Assembly: GCA_900708905.1 (NCBI GenBank)
Contig: CAADRB010000049.1
Coordinates: forward strand, 923,056-987,055
Length of the DNA stretch: 64,000 nucleotides
DNA from: Hymenolepis diminuta
Taxonomy: Eukaryota; Platyhelminthes; Cestoda; Cyclophyllidea; Hymenolepididae
Direction: 5' to 3'
Within the stretch, counting starts at the first letter, position 1. Every line of letters begins with the position of its first letter. The notes beneath the pieces were generated by a model. It was not told the origin of the DNA. It searched no databases and worked only from the letters and a program-made list of their open reading frames with translations. The translations under genes were made by a program, and so were the position numbers. Below are positions 28,201-42,900 of this stretch, piece after piece.

Positions 28201-30913
28201 GAGTAAATGGATCACAGAAATTCTAATTGTAATCAAGTTGCGTAGCAATGCATATTAGCTATACCAGAAGCCTTGACTCATCAGTACACATAATCTTATC
28301 AACACAAGTTGATACCAAGGATATTAACTGTTCGTGCTAGAAGTCTATTCTGAAAAGCGTCATCGTCTCCAAGACTAGAGATTAAGAGTTCAATGTGCAT
28401 CAATGCACATCCAGTAATTTGGTTGGCTACTAGCAGTAATAAAAAGCTGGTCAACAAAAGACATGGTAGAATTAGAGTTTCTCATTAAAATATTTTCGCA
28501 TTCATCAAGAGAATAGGTGTGAACACTTAATTTAATAGATTTTTCAAGTAGTGCCACTCTCAATAGCTTTAGAAATATTTTTACAGCCTTCGATCCGGAA
28601 ATTACTAATTTTAAGAAAAATGAAATCAACATCAACAGAATTTTAGAATACGAACTGTCATTCGCTTCAAGAGGAAGCTCCTGCCTAACACTAATGTTGG
28701 CATAACGACCAAGTGTAACGTTCATAAGCTATTTGCTTGAATAAACAAATTCAGCCCGAAGTCAATAATAAATGATGAAATTGCAGTGAAGAATTCCAAA
28801 AAAAGTGCATCTAAACGTTAACCAGATAATAAAAAACTTTTAACTGATAATAGTAAGATTGGGATAGTTGATTCCCATTTACGATCGGAAGACCTGAACT
28901 GGGAAGAAAATTGAACGAATGATTTGGCCAATACAGACATATTAACGTACGAAATGTGGATATGATCGGTAATTTATTGATTAATGATAGCCAAAGTAAA
29001 TTATTTCAACTGAAATCACCCACATATTGCTAAATGTGTAGGAATTGCTTTACCAATGGCTTTCGAAGAGAGAATATTTAATGTAAGTGGACACACTGTC
29101 AAAACTGATCAAGTTCTAGGAAAAAATTCGATGACATTTATCTCATGACTAACTACACAGTTTAACTACAAACGGATAAGGAAATTTAAAATTCTCAATT
29201 TTATTATAAGTTGCCTCTTTAGCAGCAAATTGGGAAAAATGTCTTAGAAAAAAATAATACATGGAAGAAGGATTTTCCAATATCACTTCAAACGAGCATA
29301 GAGAAATAAAATAATATGATCAAACCTAATCTGAATGTCTCTACAATGTGATTAATTTTGTCCTTTCCAGGGTGAACGATGTTAAAGTTATCATTTGGAA
29401 CATTTTTCGTCTGCATTTCCTAGTTCTAGGCCAAAATAGTAACAATATTAATCCACAAACACGTAGAAGTGAATATCTTCTTGCTCTCTTCTATTAGAAT
29501 TCCCAAACTAAATTCTCTGTCACTGTCCCAGTTTCTAATTTTTGGTGAAGATCTAAGATGCTAGGGTGAAGCCAGGTAGCAAGTCTATACTAGTGACCCG
29601 TATTCCTTAGTCTTCTCTCCAACAAATCTACTTACTTGACTATAAATGCGCATTGTATAAACAGACCTGAGATTTCCGCATAGTAATTGTTCGATCATAA
29701 TAAGAGAAGGTCTTTCTGTTGTCAGCATATTTTTAGCCAAGTTAACATTGAATCAACTAATGCAGTTAATGAAAAAGAATTTCATTTTTTGTCTTCTATT
29801 CCGTTTACACTTCAGTTCCTTCTCTTTTTCTCTGATTTCGGTACTATTCGCATGAGACATCTGGAGCACATCTTTTTTCTGCTTTCTAATTGCAAGATTG
29901 AAAAATGAAAACGATTCCATGCTCATCAAAGTGCATATACGAAATGACCTTTAAGACGATGATTAAATCCCACCCTATTAGAACGAAACCGGATAGCATC
30001 ACCCTCAGGACATAATATTTCGGAGTATATCAATATAATGAATTATATTTCAATAAATCAGTATAAAATTAGGCATCTTTGCAGTCTCAAAAATAAAAAT
30101 ATTTAGAATGTTAGGTCATTTCATTTAAAGGTCATATACAAGATGTGAATTAGATAAGGGGCGTCCAAATTTCAAAGTAACATTTACCGACGAAAAGGAA
30201 AGCGGACTGTGAAATTCAGGGATGTTGGTCTAAAGTCCAAAAATTTGTGTAAAAACCAATTTGTGATTGGGGCAACTTTATCAAAAAGGCCTTCGCGGCA
30301 CGAGATGGTAATAATCCGTCCAGAAAAGTTCATTTATTTGGATGCCTGTATGGAAAGAGCGAAAATTTCTATTTGTCTGCATCTTCGTAATCATGTAAAC
30401 TAGTTTACATTTCTCTGATAGTAGAAGAAAGCATGCGCCCGAATTTACCCAACTCGGAAGATTGGGATTTGGATTTACAAAACTATTAGTTGGCATAAGC
30501 TGCGATTTACAAACAGAATATTTTGTCTATCAGAATGTAACGAAAATATATGGATTTAATGTAACAGAACTCAACAGAACTTACTCAAGGTGAACCATTT
30601 ATAAATGTAATTATTTCGAAGAGAAGAATTAGTACAATCTGAACCTGGAAGATTTAATAATATTTTCTTCTTTAAATACGGATAAACGTGCATAGAACGA
30701 AAAAAACAGAGGATTCTCTGTACTTTAAATGCCCCAGTTTTGGACAAGTAATTGCGAAAAATCCCAAAGCGATATACTTTGAAGGCATTCCAAGACACTG
30801 CTTTTTTAAAAAGTACAAAAGAGTTTTGCGTTTCATAACGAGCTTTCATTCAACAGTTTTGTTTCGTGAATAGTAAATCTGGCTAGGCGATAAGCCTTTC
30901 CTTTCTGCGCAGT

Positions 30914-30948
<35 letters not shown>

Positions 30949-33900
30949 TAGAACAGATTTAAACAACCATGAATTTACATTCAAATTTTGGTGAAAAATG
31001 TGCAGCTTTAAAACGAAATTAAAAAGAAAAAGCACCATTATGAACTGAAAAACAAATTCAACATATCATTTAAAATTTCACTGACATCGCATCAATAGCG
31101 TCCTTCAAACTTTTCTAATAGTCTGCCTTATCAGTAATTGTTTGCTGTTTGTTGTTGTTTCAAGAAAACAAATTTACTCAACACAGTCCAATAAATTGTT
31201 GTACCTAGTCTCTTTCAAATATATCTATCAAACAATTATATCTCCTTATATTATATTATGACTAAATCCTGTCAAGACGGATTCCTTCTGGGTATTTGGG
31301 CATAGTTTTCAATAAAATAGATAAGAGTTGAATTTAAAGAAATCGATCGTTATTCTCTAAAGACTGCCCCTTTAAATCCATCAAAACTTTCTGTTTTTAT
31401 GCTCATAACACAGTTTAGTTAGGTCGACTTAAATCCAAAAACCTATTTAATATGCTCTGACTGCATATCGGACAATTTCAATTAGTGCAACCTAAGAGCC
31501 CTTAGGCTGCCATTAAGGAATTTCTAATTCAGAATTTTCTCACAAACTGATTTAAACGGGTTCAGAGTGATCTGAACTGGAATGTAGGCGATCGAGGATA
31601 TGATCTCTAATCTTAAATATCACTAGTCATTGTACCAAACGGAAATCGATTTAGGAATGTCTAAACCTACCATCCAAAGTGGACCAATTGCAAAGATCTG
31701 CCTTTAAATAATGGAACAACGAGGTTTATCAGTCCTTTTGCCCACTTCGTACCACTGATATGGTTTGTGATAAAAACACGCAAACTTATTACCATTGAAA
31801 GAGAAAGAGAAAATTTTATCCCTTCTATTCTTTACATGTCTACTATCCCGAAATTAAAAAAAATATTGATGTCTCTTTGGCTAAGGATGAAGTACAACAA
31901 GCTGCCTTTTTGTTTCATGTAAAAAATTTATCTCACGGATGAAAGAGAAAAGGGAGGGATAGAATAAACAATGACAGGGTAGCAAGTGCGAGTGAACCCT
32001 AACTTGGCTGCATCAGGGCTGACATTTCACAAAAAGGACCTTTGTATCCAGTGACACCCAATAAGAAGGACCAAACCGCACTGACATTTGAATCTGTTCG
32101 AAGTCCATTTTTTCTTCAAACGAATTGTTTTTATTTCTGATTCTTTGTGGCTGTGGATCGGGTTCATTCATTCACTTTTTATACGTACTGAAGTAGAAGT
32201 AAATGTCAGATCCAGAAGTCCACTCGAAAATATGGGACCAATTGTACGGAAAATCATCATATTGCAATCTGAGATGTTCATTAATATTTCGAACAGTGGA
32301 TAGAATTAGACAGAATGCCAAGATTGAAATACTCAATGGGATGTAAAGCAGTTTTAATCCCAAATAAAACTACTTTAGGATATAGATCAAATCAACCTAT
32401 ATGTGTAAGGCAAAGAGGAAACAACGGCCTTTACCGATTGAGAAGATCATGATTTGAGTAGGACCTCACGTTTATTGGACAATTGGAGAGGGATAAGAGG
32501 AAGGAGTGGAAGGAGGAACTGAAAGAAAAGAGGAAGGTGTCCGTACTGAGGGAGGACAATCCAAATTGTGAGGAGCATGCGAAGTGAGGCAAAATAATGC
32601 GATTGATCGATTTTGCTTTCTTTGTTCATTGAAAATTAGGATCAGAGTATGAGTCAGTATGGAAGAAATACAAAGATAGAGAAGAAACCTATCAGTCAGA
32701 ATGTGCAGGTACTATACGTTAAGAATTAAATATAAGAATAAAACAAGTTCATGAATGAAAGACAATACCCAGTAGGCGAGGTCCCCATGGTTCATATAGG
32801 GAAAATCGATATGAAGACGAACAACTGCATACCATGGCAACGCATCCAGATATGCAAGTATATATAGCAAAATCAATCAATAATTTATATTACTACAATC
32901 ACGTGACTACGACACAGTGAATCTAAAATAAGGAAGCCGCGTAGGGATTGATGCGGTTGCTAAGCCGTAAAAAAGAGAAATTTTCCGACAGTAATAAAAT
33001 CGATTACTCGTATCTCAATTTTCATATGCAAGTTCAGGTATTTCATTTTCGTGGTATTTATTGATTAATTTATCGTCCTAGTTTTAGGTCAAATAATAGT
33101 TGTAGGCAATGGGTATATGTGAAAACATTTTAGAACAAACTGAAAACAGATAATAAAAAACATTATTTCTTATCCTGTTGAAAATTTCTGTTGAATTTAT
33201 GCATTTTTCCCATTTCAGAATTCACGTTTACCTCAACTTCATGAAAATATTGTCCCTGTCTTTGTTTTGTGGTACTTCAATGTTATGTAGCTTAGAAATA
33301 TGGAAGAATAGAAGAAATTAAATACAGAATCATATATCAATTGCGCAGAATAATATAGGTCCATCAATGCGTATTTTTTTACTTGTCGATACGGGGTTGA
33401 TCTTCATCCATACAACAAAGGAATTGAGTAACTAAAATGTATGTTAACGCACGTAAATCACATCAATCGGTAGATCAAAAAGGATTATGACTTTATTCAA
33501 AAAATTGCGCGGGGAAGGGAAAGGGTTAGAGCGAATGGCTGAACGTTAAGACCGACTCTCCATTGACGGAGCAAAGTCATCATATCTGCGTCTGCAAAAA
33601 TAATCATGTTACGGAAACCGGCTTTTCGTCTTCATTTTCTTAACGTTTTCCTTCAAAAAATTTTAAAGTTACTTCTACCCCGTATTCTTGTTATTACGGA
33701 TCACAAACTTTAGATCATTTTTTATTTGAAAATGGCATATTTCTACGAAAAATCTAGGAGCCAGCGAGCATGAAATCAATTAGGAGGAAACCAACAGAAA
33801 TATGATATTGAAACTCAGACCATTCATCTAGTTTCTAAATTGTGTTGAAGAAAAAATGTATTATGAAATGGGCCACTACGATGCTCAACCAAAGTGGTCT

Positions 33901-36900
33901 TGTGGCTGTTTCTCAATAGTCTAGCAGTAGAGGCAGCGAAAATGATACTACGTGAGTCAAGCCGACCTCTGATCGGGTCTTAAAGGCACCCAATCTTCTT
34001 GCCTAAAATTTTATTTTACCTGAAATAAAGTGTAATTCCCAATACCCCGATTTTAAACTTAATTCCCTACCTTTACCACGATATAGATAACACTTTTGTT
34101 TTCTGGAAAACAAATATTTATTTATTTGTTTTTTTTATTATTTATTTATTTATTTGTAGATGCTCCGATCTTTCAAGCCTTAAACACTTCCAACAACTCG
34201 AAACAAATGTGACGGAGGAATACCACCTACGTCATTCTTAGGAGTAAGTAAATAAATAAATGTTTTGAGGTCATCGTATTAATCATTCAGTGACAGAGAA
34301 TGTTGAATTCACACCAGATGTCGCGATTAGATATACTATTGATGTACTGATTGATCATTGGACACGGGAAACTAGGTATACGAAGATTAGCTGACAAATC
34401 GTAATAAAGATAGACTCATTTCTAATTTATTCTGCTTTCTTCGTAAGACTTCTCTAATACATACTCTGATTGAGTTCCGATAAATTTAATTCAAACGTCT
34501 AAGATTAGCAGATCAATAAGTAGGAGGATGAGAAATGAAAGATCACATTAAATACTCTAGAAAGTCACATAAGAATTGCGTGCCCGACTTGTGGGTTAAA
34601 CGTGCAGACGATAAGCGTGACCTAATAATAAACGTATAATGGCGTAAATTAATTAATCTTAAATAAATAACAGGTGGACACTGAATTTTTAGCGGCTTAA
34701 TTAGCGCTAATAGATACGGACAAAAAATGGGACGAAATTAAATATACCAATAATACGAGATCCCAGAGTAGAGTAAATATGAGAGCTCATACACAGAGAC
34801 TAATTTTAAATATTGATAATTGATAAATATTGATAAATAAAAATTGATAATGAGAATAAATTCCAAGAAGCTTACTGAACCAATTTTATCTTCCACTACT
34901 CATGAATTTAAAGGAGGAATGCATAAAAGTACCCAATAGAGATTAGCAGAAGTACTGTACATCATATATAAATAAATATATTTTCAATAGTAAGGTTTTT
35001 GCGGTGATAAAGGACAAGCATAACAGCTGAAATGGAGAGCTATTGTAAAATAATACAAATGCAATAGAACGATGGAGGTCTTTTTGCTAGGATTTGATAG
35101 CACTGTGTTTAACCCCTGATGGTCAATATAAGCATCATGCGATGAAAAAATTTCATATATTAGTGTATGACAAAATTTTTTTGCGATTGACAAAGGATAT
35201 AATAATATTGGCAACTCACCTGAAGCATAGTGAATCTCCTTGTATTCACTATCTCAAACTCGATTTTGGATAAATTGCAAAGGCAACTTGAGCTAATATT
35301 CCTTGTTACTATACGTCTGATGGAAGGTCAAAACGTCTTTTTCGATACCCTTCTCCAAATTTATCGGACTATTTGTTTTAGGAACAGCGTCTTGAGATTT
35401 TGTTCTCATCTCACTCAAATAAACGTATATTCTCTATGACTAATTCATATCTTAGACACAAACTTTAATTAACCAATTGTGACCAATCGGATTAAGTGAA
35501 AGTATCCGTCCACATCAATTATGGGTAAAAACAACCCACAACACAAACACAAAATACGATTACAGACTAAATTAAAGATCATATATAAGATTCAATGCGC
35601 TGTAAATTAGGGCTTCTCTGTGCATATGTAATGCTAGGATGTCCAGTTCCCGCCGATATAATCTTTGCCTCACCTGATATGTCCAGACTACAGCTGATTT
35701 AGATGTTTTGAGAACAAAAGACGGTCGTACAGACAACAGTATTTTCCTTGAACCTATATCAAGCCGTCAGGAGTGGCGAACGCCCGCATATTAATAAAGA
35801 TGATGGTTTCTTAGATGTTATCTGTGGGAATTGCTCATACCAAGACAAAACAACAACTCAACAGCTTTGGGCTTCGTTCTGTCGGTTACATATTACTTTC
35901 AGTACAATATTTATCAAGAGGAGAAATGCAAATTGGGGAATTTTAGTCTTGAAACTAGGAGTTATACATAGCTCCAGCTGTGGTTTGGGCCCCTTTGTTC
36001 TTAAATCCTTCATTTCTTGATATTAGAGCGTGCAGTTTGAGTTTAGATTTCAAGACTATTGAGTAAAATTAAAATAGATGTTGAAGTTTGGGAGTGAAGG
36101 TTTGTATTCATTTGTATTTTTTATAATCCTGATTTCACAAATCGGATCTGATTGCAGAAAGGGTACACCCATTTTGACGAAGATTGAAAGATTGGATGGT
36201 GATGGCATATCTGGTCAGCTTTCATAAATGTTATTAGATTCATGGAGAAGACAATGCACTAGCTAAAATCCTCTCTGAAATTTTAAGACAACTCGCATAC
36301 GTCTAACAGGTGTTCGTTAAGGGCCGATTTTCCAGCAATAAAGTCAAATTCAAAATATATAATTGACTGATTACCGCAAATATACTAAAGGTAAACAAAG
36401 AGACCTGAATGAAAATGAAATTCAACAACTGGATGAAATACATGTTTTGCAAAGAGAAAGACGTACTAATATAAATCTAATCGAACTTTCTCTGAAATTT
36501 CGTCCAATTTTAATTCACATTCTAACATTTCTACAGTTATATTGTTATTTAAAAATGTAACTTTACCTCACTATAAACTGAAGATCAATAATTGTTTTGA
36601 GACTAAACTAGACCGAGTGTCAAACTTCCATTGGCGAGAATAAGAATTCAACTTATCACTTTTCTGTAGAAAGCCTCTTAGCCAAACGTCAGTTAGCCCC
36701 AGGAATTCTGCAAGATTTTGTTAAAACGATATTAAAAAATCGTAACCAAGCTGCAGGACTCACCACAGTAGTATATCAGACCCGATTTGATGAGGGAGGA
36801 GATAGCAGCGTAGATGGATTGACGAGGTGGAAGATGAGACTGCATTTCCGCATAGATATTCGCCAGGTGACCATAGAGCCGGGATTCAGAACACGTTGAT

Positions 36901-39900
36901 TCCACCATGCTGACCTGACAAATGACCTGAAAAATCACCTCCTCCAATCGCATAGACGCATACTGCGGAACACTATTCAATATCAGACCCCCAGCATCAC
37001 CTAGACAAGCAACCAAGATAGCTGGTTACCAATTTTTGTGCGAAATAATAATATCCGTGTTTTATTAGAGAGAAAACAAAAGTAGGCTCAAAGCATAAAA
37101 ATGATGTTGGATGAATGTATACACCAACATGATCATAAAAATGTCAGTTTTGACAGCAGAGAAACAGCTGCTACTGTGTTAAAAATATTTTGCCTGTTGG
37201 GACTTCAAATTCATCCACAATTTAAAAGTGATCTTTGGAATTATAGAGAGAAAATGTATTTTGTATAATTTTAACGTATGAAGACATTGTACTGGACTTA
37301 GTAGTAAATGTTTTTGAAGTGAAAATATGGGTGCAGATCAAGTGGTCTGAAAGTGAATAAAGTCCACAATTTGTTGGCTTCTAAATCGAGTAAAACCTGA
37401 TTTTTGAAATTTTCTTAGAAAAGGGTGGCAAAAATACTAGATGATGACAAAACGATGGTTCATAAACTACCTAGTCTTCCTCATTACAATCAAGAAGTTT
37501 TAAGAAGTGTTAAGTTAGACAAAAATTACTGAAGAAAGCTCTCAGTAATTTGGGCTGATTAATGGAAAAATGGTAAAACTAAGATTAAATCTCTTAGAAT
37601 AAAACCTCCTTCATTAAATTAAACCATTTATCACCTCGTCTGAATAAAGGTACATGAAATATTTGTTTTATAAAACTGGGTATGGAATGATACCAATTCC
37701 TGAATGATTTTCAATATAAATTCATGCATCTAGATGCAAGCTAATGCATTACCTATATTCATTACCAGGTCTTCATCGTATGCATATCGATTTTTTTCCG
37801 TTTGAACACTATATCGTCACTTCTTTCCTATAAATAACTGAAATACCGATATGTCGTTTATTGGATGTTAGTTCAACAAATTTCACTGAGCATCGCATTC
37901 TTACAACTTCATTCTATTTAAGTTATTTGTATCGCTTCTAAAAGTTTGAGAATAAAAACTGTCCATTTAGAGCCGCCTTAATAACTTAATAGAGTGGTCT
38001 CAGCACGATGCTCCCATCTAGGCTTAGCATCCAATGTCAAGAGTGTATTCCGTTTGTTATCGACTATCAATACGCCAGAAAAGTGAGACGGTTTTAATAC
38101 TCCGACGCACAGTATTTAGCTTCGATGAGTCACCGCATCCTCAACAAATGCTGGGATTTATAGTCGTAGGTTGATGCGTCTAGATGGCAGTTGACATTAT
38201 TAATTGCAAAATATTACAAAACTAATTCCTTTTGGTCTTTGAAAATTACAGAATTAAAGTGGTAAGACCAACCTCTCTAATTATTTAACCGGTCAATAAT
38301 GTTGGATACTATGAACGGAACTTTGCTCAGAAGTCTAGAAGAAGAAATTTGAATTTTTGAACGCACAGCAGTGGTCTATTGATTAAATAACTATTGTACA
38401 TCCGGAATGCAACTATCAAATGAAGAATGACTCTTTTGATACTCCAACTTTATTCTTTACGACTTTCTTTTCTTTATTACCTAGTGGACTTTTATGCCTT
38501 GCCGTGGGTTATAACATATTAAGCAGTAATATAAATCAGAACAAAAATTGGACTGCGCAATGGGAAACCAATCCGTAATTGTTACTATATAAAAAAGATT
38601 CACTTATTTTGATAGCAAAACTTCCTAGCTATTTTAGCATAGTCTTTGAATTATAAGTGGCAACTTAATGGTAGTTCAGCTAAAAACACCGCTCTAGAAA
38701 GAGGAGAAAAATAGGATATAATTGAAAATGGCTTGATATAACGTTTCACATTCTTTTCAATTTCATTTTTCTCCCCTCAAATGCTTAATGATTAGTGAAA
38801 AAAACCTAGTAAGTGTAGCGATAAAGAAATCAGGGCACTCTGTGCAAAATGAGAAATACGACAATTAAACGTGGAATTTTATTTTGGCATATTTTTCAAA
38901 CTCAATTTTCTCCCATTTCGTGAGATAATCAATTCCCTTAGGTTGCCTCAAATTCACCAATACCCCTATCGAGACAGGGATGCACCTCGCTCCTGACATT
39001 TTGACAGTCATTCGGGATAAAAATTGTTATCAGTTTGGCGATGTTTTGATGTCTTAGATGTCAAATAACATGAAGGACAACTTGTACCCCTGTAATAATA
39101 ACTCGGGTTAACGGCAGATGTGTCTCATCATCTTCCTTCCCTGAGTATGTGTCAGGGACCAGACTAGCGATATCTGATGGGCGGATATACACAGCAGCAG
39201 CAGAACTAGATCTCCTAAGGGTAGTACAGCACAGAAGAGTCATACAAAAGCGAGAAACTGAGTAGTTATAAAAATATCCAAATATATCCGTTTAAATACC
39301 TTATAAATAGCACAATTTAGCTTATACTTAAACGGAAATTGTTCTCTAAATTTGTGTGCAGAAAATTATGGCTAAATGTAAAAAGAAAATCAGAGATTGT
39401 TAACCGAGTAAGCACGAATACTGGTACCGTAAGAAAGAAGCTCTATCTTGAAAATTAGCAAAATAAAAAGAAAACCAGAAAATCTACTGCCCTTCCATGC
39501 TTTACGAATTCTACCATCAAAAGAAAGGAAGGAGACATAGACGGAGACAGTAAATTAAATAGAGGTCGGGAAGGCCTGAACCCTGAGACTAGAGTCAGAA
39601 TTAACATTAACTGAAAGGGTAAGACCAAATACTCAAGCGCTAGATAACGGGCGAAAATAGCTCCACAGGTTTCAGGCAGAAAGAGTAGTCATGGACAGAA
39701 CGTAGAGAAGACCGTATAAAATTGTGTTAAATTGATAAACCAATAAAGATAACAGTTAAACGTAGGTTGGGAGTAGGGTCACTACAGTACTATTTGAAAC
39801 TGGTCTATAACAGCCAATCATTACGCGAAAACACCATCGATATGACATGACTAACGTTGCTCGACGAAAAGATTGCAACTGCATACATAAAGCGTCTGCT

Positions 39901-42900
39901 ATTAATTATCCTGTAAAATAGACTATTTAATTCTACTACATTGTTTAGCTAGAAGAAAGAGTTTCTAAGCCCTCAAACGCAGCCTCTATATAACACTTAC
40001 CAAACGTAGCCTAGTCAATTTTCTTAAGCTGCAAAGTATCTTTAAACAGGGTCACGAAAAAGAAAGATAAAAGAGAACTAGAGGGGAAATCGAATCTCAA
40101 AACTTTCCTCTTCTTAAATGCCATTACTAATTTGCATTAAAGCTGAAATGATCGACTCGATTGAGGGAAATAAATAAGCAAAGGAATTCACACAAGAAAG
40201 CGTACACATTACTCTAACCTACAAATAAATGTCGGCGTATATAACTCATTAAAAGTGTGAGAGGATCCTAGATCAAAATCAAAGAAACACTTTTTACTAC
40301 AACTCTCACCAAGGGTGCAATTGACACTTTCTGAGGTGATTATTCAATTATGCTCCTTACATTTTGTACCATTTTTCAAAAGCATACACGTCTCGAATGG
40401 ATTCCAAACAGCTATCAAGTATATTATTTCAAAAAGAATACTAGAAAAAAATGGATGAAGACACTAACGAAAATATACACAATCGTTAAAGTGAAAGAAC
40501 TTGCGCAAATACATTACTTGTTAACCGCAAAATGCAGTTAAAATTAACCCCATGCCGATTTACAGACTATTGAATAAGAAATTTGAGATCTCTGAATACA
40601 ATTCAGTATGAAGAGTAGAAGACAGCAAGTCTTTGGAAGTGGATGGCTCATTCTGGCTGAGCCAAAGGGCAAAGGATGATTGATTGAATAGGTTTTACTA
40701 AAGCAGCTAATTTGAACAAAACATTAGCTTTGGCGAAAGTGGCACAAACAACCGTTTTCAGACATCAATTAATGCTTTATGGGGTTAATGGGAGCGAAAA
40801 CTCCAAATAAACGCTGCATATCCACCATAGGAAGGTTAAGAATTTTAAACCATCAACCGCCGTATTCATCTATTGATTTACGAATATACGGGAACGAGAG
40901 AGTATAAATAAAATGAAAATTAGACCTTACTGTCTAATAAGACCGTTAAAGAGAAGTGTCTCGGAAAGTCGTTTTGAGGTAAGACAACATTTTGATCAAC
41001 TTTTGTGCATGAACTCATTTCGAACCTGATTTACAATAAATGACTATGGTCGTTATCCATATTAGTAAATATGAATTTGTATTCAATCTCTAAATAGTTT
41101 TGTCCTCTCCATAAATCTGGAATTACAGCTACATTACAAACAAGCATGGTCAATTCTGATCAAATGCTAACGTAAATAATTCACCAACTCATTTGAGCGA
41201 ATAAGCTCAACTCTCTCTTTTTCTACGCCTATCCTAATACCGCCGAAAATGGTTGTGGATTTGCCTGAATTAATGAAGTCCGAAATATTGCATAAATTAC
41301 ACATTAAGTAACTAAGGCAACCATTGTTAAACGAAAGTCCCATTAATGTTGATCCTTTTATGACCATCCATTCCATAGTCCTAGCACACTGCATGCAAAT
41401 GAACTACATCCTTAATGCAGAGATAAAATAACCCCGAAGCTCATTTTTGCAGTTTGTGAACTTCGATGAATGTTGTACCCAGTTCAAGTCAAATCGTGTA
41501 CCTGAAAAGTTCGCGAAAAGGACATATCAGGTCAAAATGTGGTTTAGCCAAACCGAACATTTTCAATAAAAGCACATGCAAAATACACACTTTAATTAAC
41601 ACCCTATTTCCACGCAAAAAACTCTCATTTATTCACAATTTGACGCCCTACAAAACTCAGTAGGGGAAGTTTATTTTAAAGAATACTTACACTTAGGCGT
41701 ACTAGTGTGAAAAAATTCCCACTGAAAACGCTATTTCAATACCCTCAATTGGACACTTTAGATGAACTAGAAGGAAATAATTTTCAAGGCTGAATCTAGC
41801 GATATAGATTCATCAAAGAAAAAAAGTAGGGAAAGTAGTTTTACCCAAGGTGGTAAATGTAGAGGCTTCAGATTAAAACTCCACTGCCGACTGGCATATC
41901 TACAATGGTTAGATTATTTCCCCATGATTAAAAGTTATGAACAATTTCTATTAGTGGCGCTTTGGTAACTGATATGCACGTCTACCATGTCAGAGGTCAC
42001 GGGTTCGATTTCCATCGGTGCACATAGCAAATGGAATGATCAACTACGTAGGTTAATTCTGGCTAATATAGAGGATGGCTCTCACCAGGGAGCCTCCATG
42101 ATGCTACTCTCCATTTCAAGATAAGTGTTGGGATACCGGTTTTCGCAATCGAATAATGAATAATTCTAGAAAACAAACTAGACTTCAATTTCATAATAAT
42201 TAATACACATAAGCTAGGTGATTAAGGTGCATTTAGTCCACATAATCAGAAAAAAGGACTAGTTAGTATTCTTATTAAAACATGATTTAGAAATAAAGAT
42301 ATAACATTTTAAACATTATATTTATAGCAAAAAATAAAATATGAAAATAAAAATTTCACTTCAGCTCATTGCTCTTTTCACAAACACGATATTTGAAAAT
42401 TTCATTTCGCTTTTTTATAAAGCATGACTCTTCCACTCTTACAATACCAAGAAGTCTAGTTTCTGCTGCTACGGTCTAGGTACTGCTAGATTTCACAGTT
42501 GACCCAGATTCGGGGAGAGAGAGATAAGACAGAAGTACAGTTACTCGAAGGAACTTGATTAACCCAACAGAGGCCATTTCATATGAACACAAGCTGTCTT
42601 TACATTGTTGATATTGCAGATCAGAGCATTGACAAGGATGATGGACGGCTTAGGGAAAACCTGTAGGAATTGATCATCTCGAGAATAAACAACAGCTCTG
42701 CAACTTGGAGGTTTGGTTGTCACCATCCTATCCCGTTGATTAATTGTACTTAGAGTTCAAGTGCAAATGAGCAGATTTGCATGAATGGTTTGAAATCACA
42801 TATGGTTTTATTGTCACATATTTCACACACCATATCTATTTTGTTTGACAACAGGAGAAGGTTGCAGCTCAAATTACTCAAGATGAAAAAAATTAGATGG

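Larger units (their letters stand above)
26266..36763 (-). other. Intron 2 of the storkhead gene
   Basis: The donor is CTGTG|GTGAGT and the acceptor is ATACTTGAAG. It is 10,498 bp, phase 1. It contains the SINE copy at 27430-27610, a (TA)n microsatellite at 30916-30947, and a 160-bp segment with TTTA/TAAA-rich inverted ends at 34107-34266. A 111-codon minus-strand frame at 28390-28725 shows no motif and no splice logic. Confidence 0.75.

Noticed and set aside
28390..28725. 111-codon minus-strand open frame in intron 2
   Set aside because: No motif, no splice borders in phase with the gene, and a length compatible with chance in this much DNA.
32447..32629. Minus-strand frame in intron 2 with Leu/Pro-rich product
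   Set aside because: The in-phase join of exons 2 and 3 leaves no room for it, and the composition is that of purine/pyrimidine-skewed intron DNA.
39061..39243. 60-codon minus-strand frame with a good-looking acceptor (RRSSSAAAVYI)
   Set aside because: It lies in dispersed repeat B, whose other copies at 42.5 and 60.8 kb break this frame.
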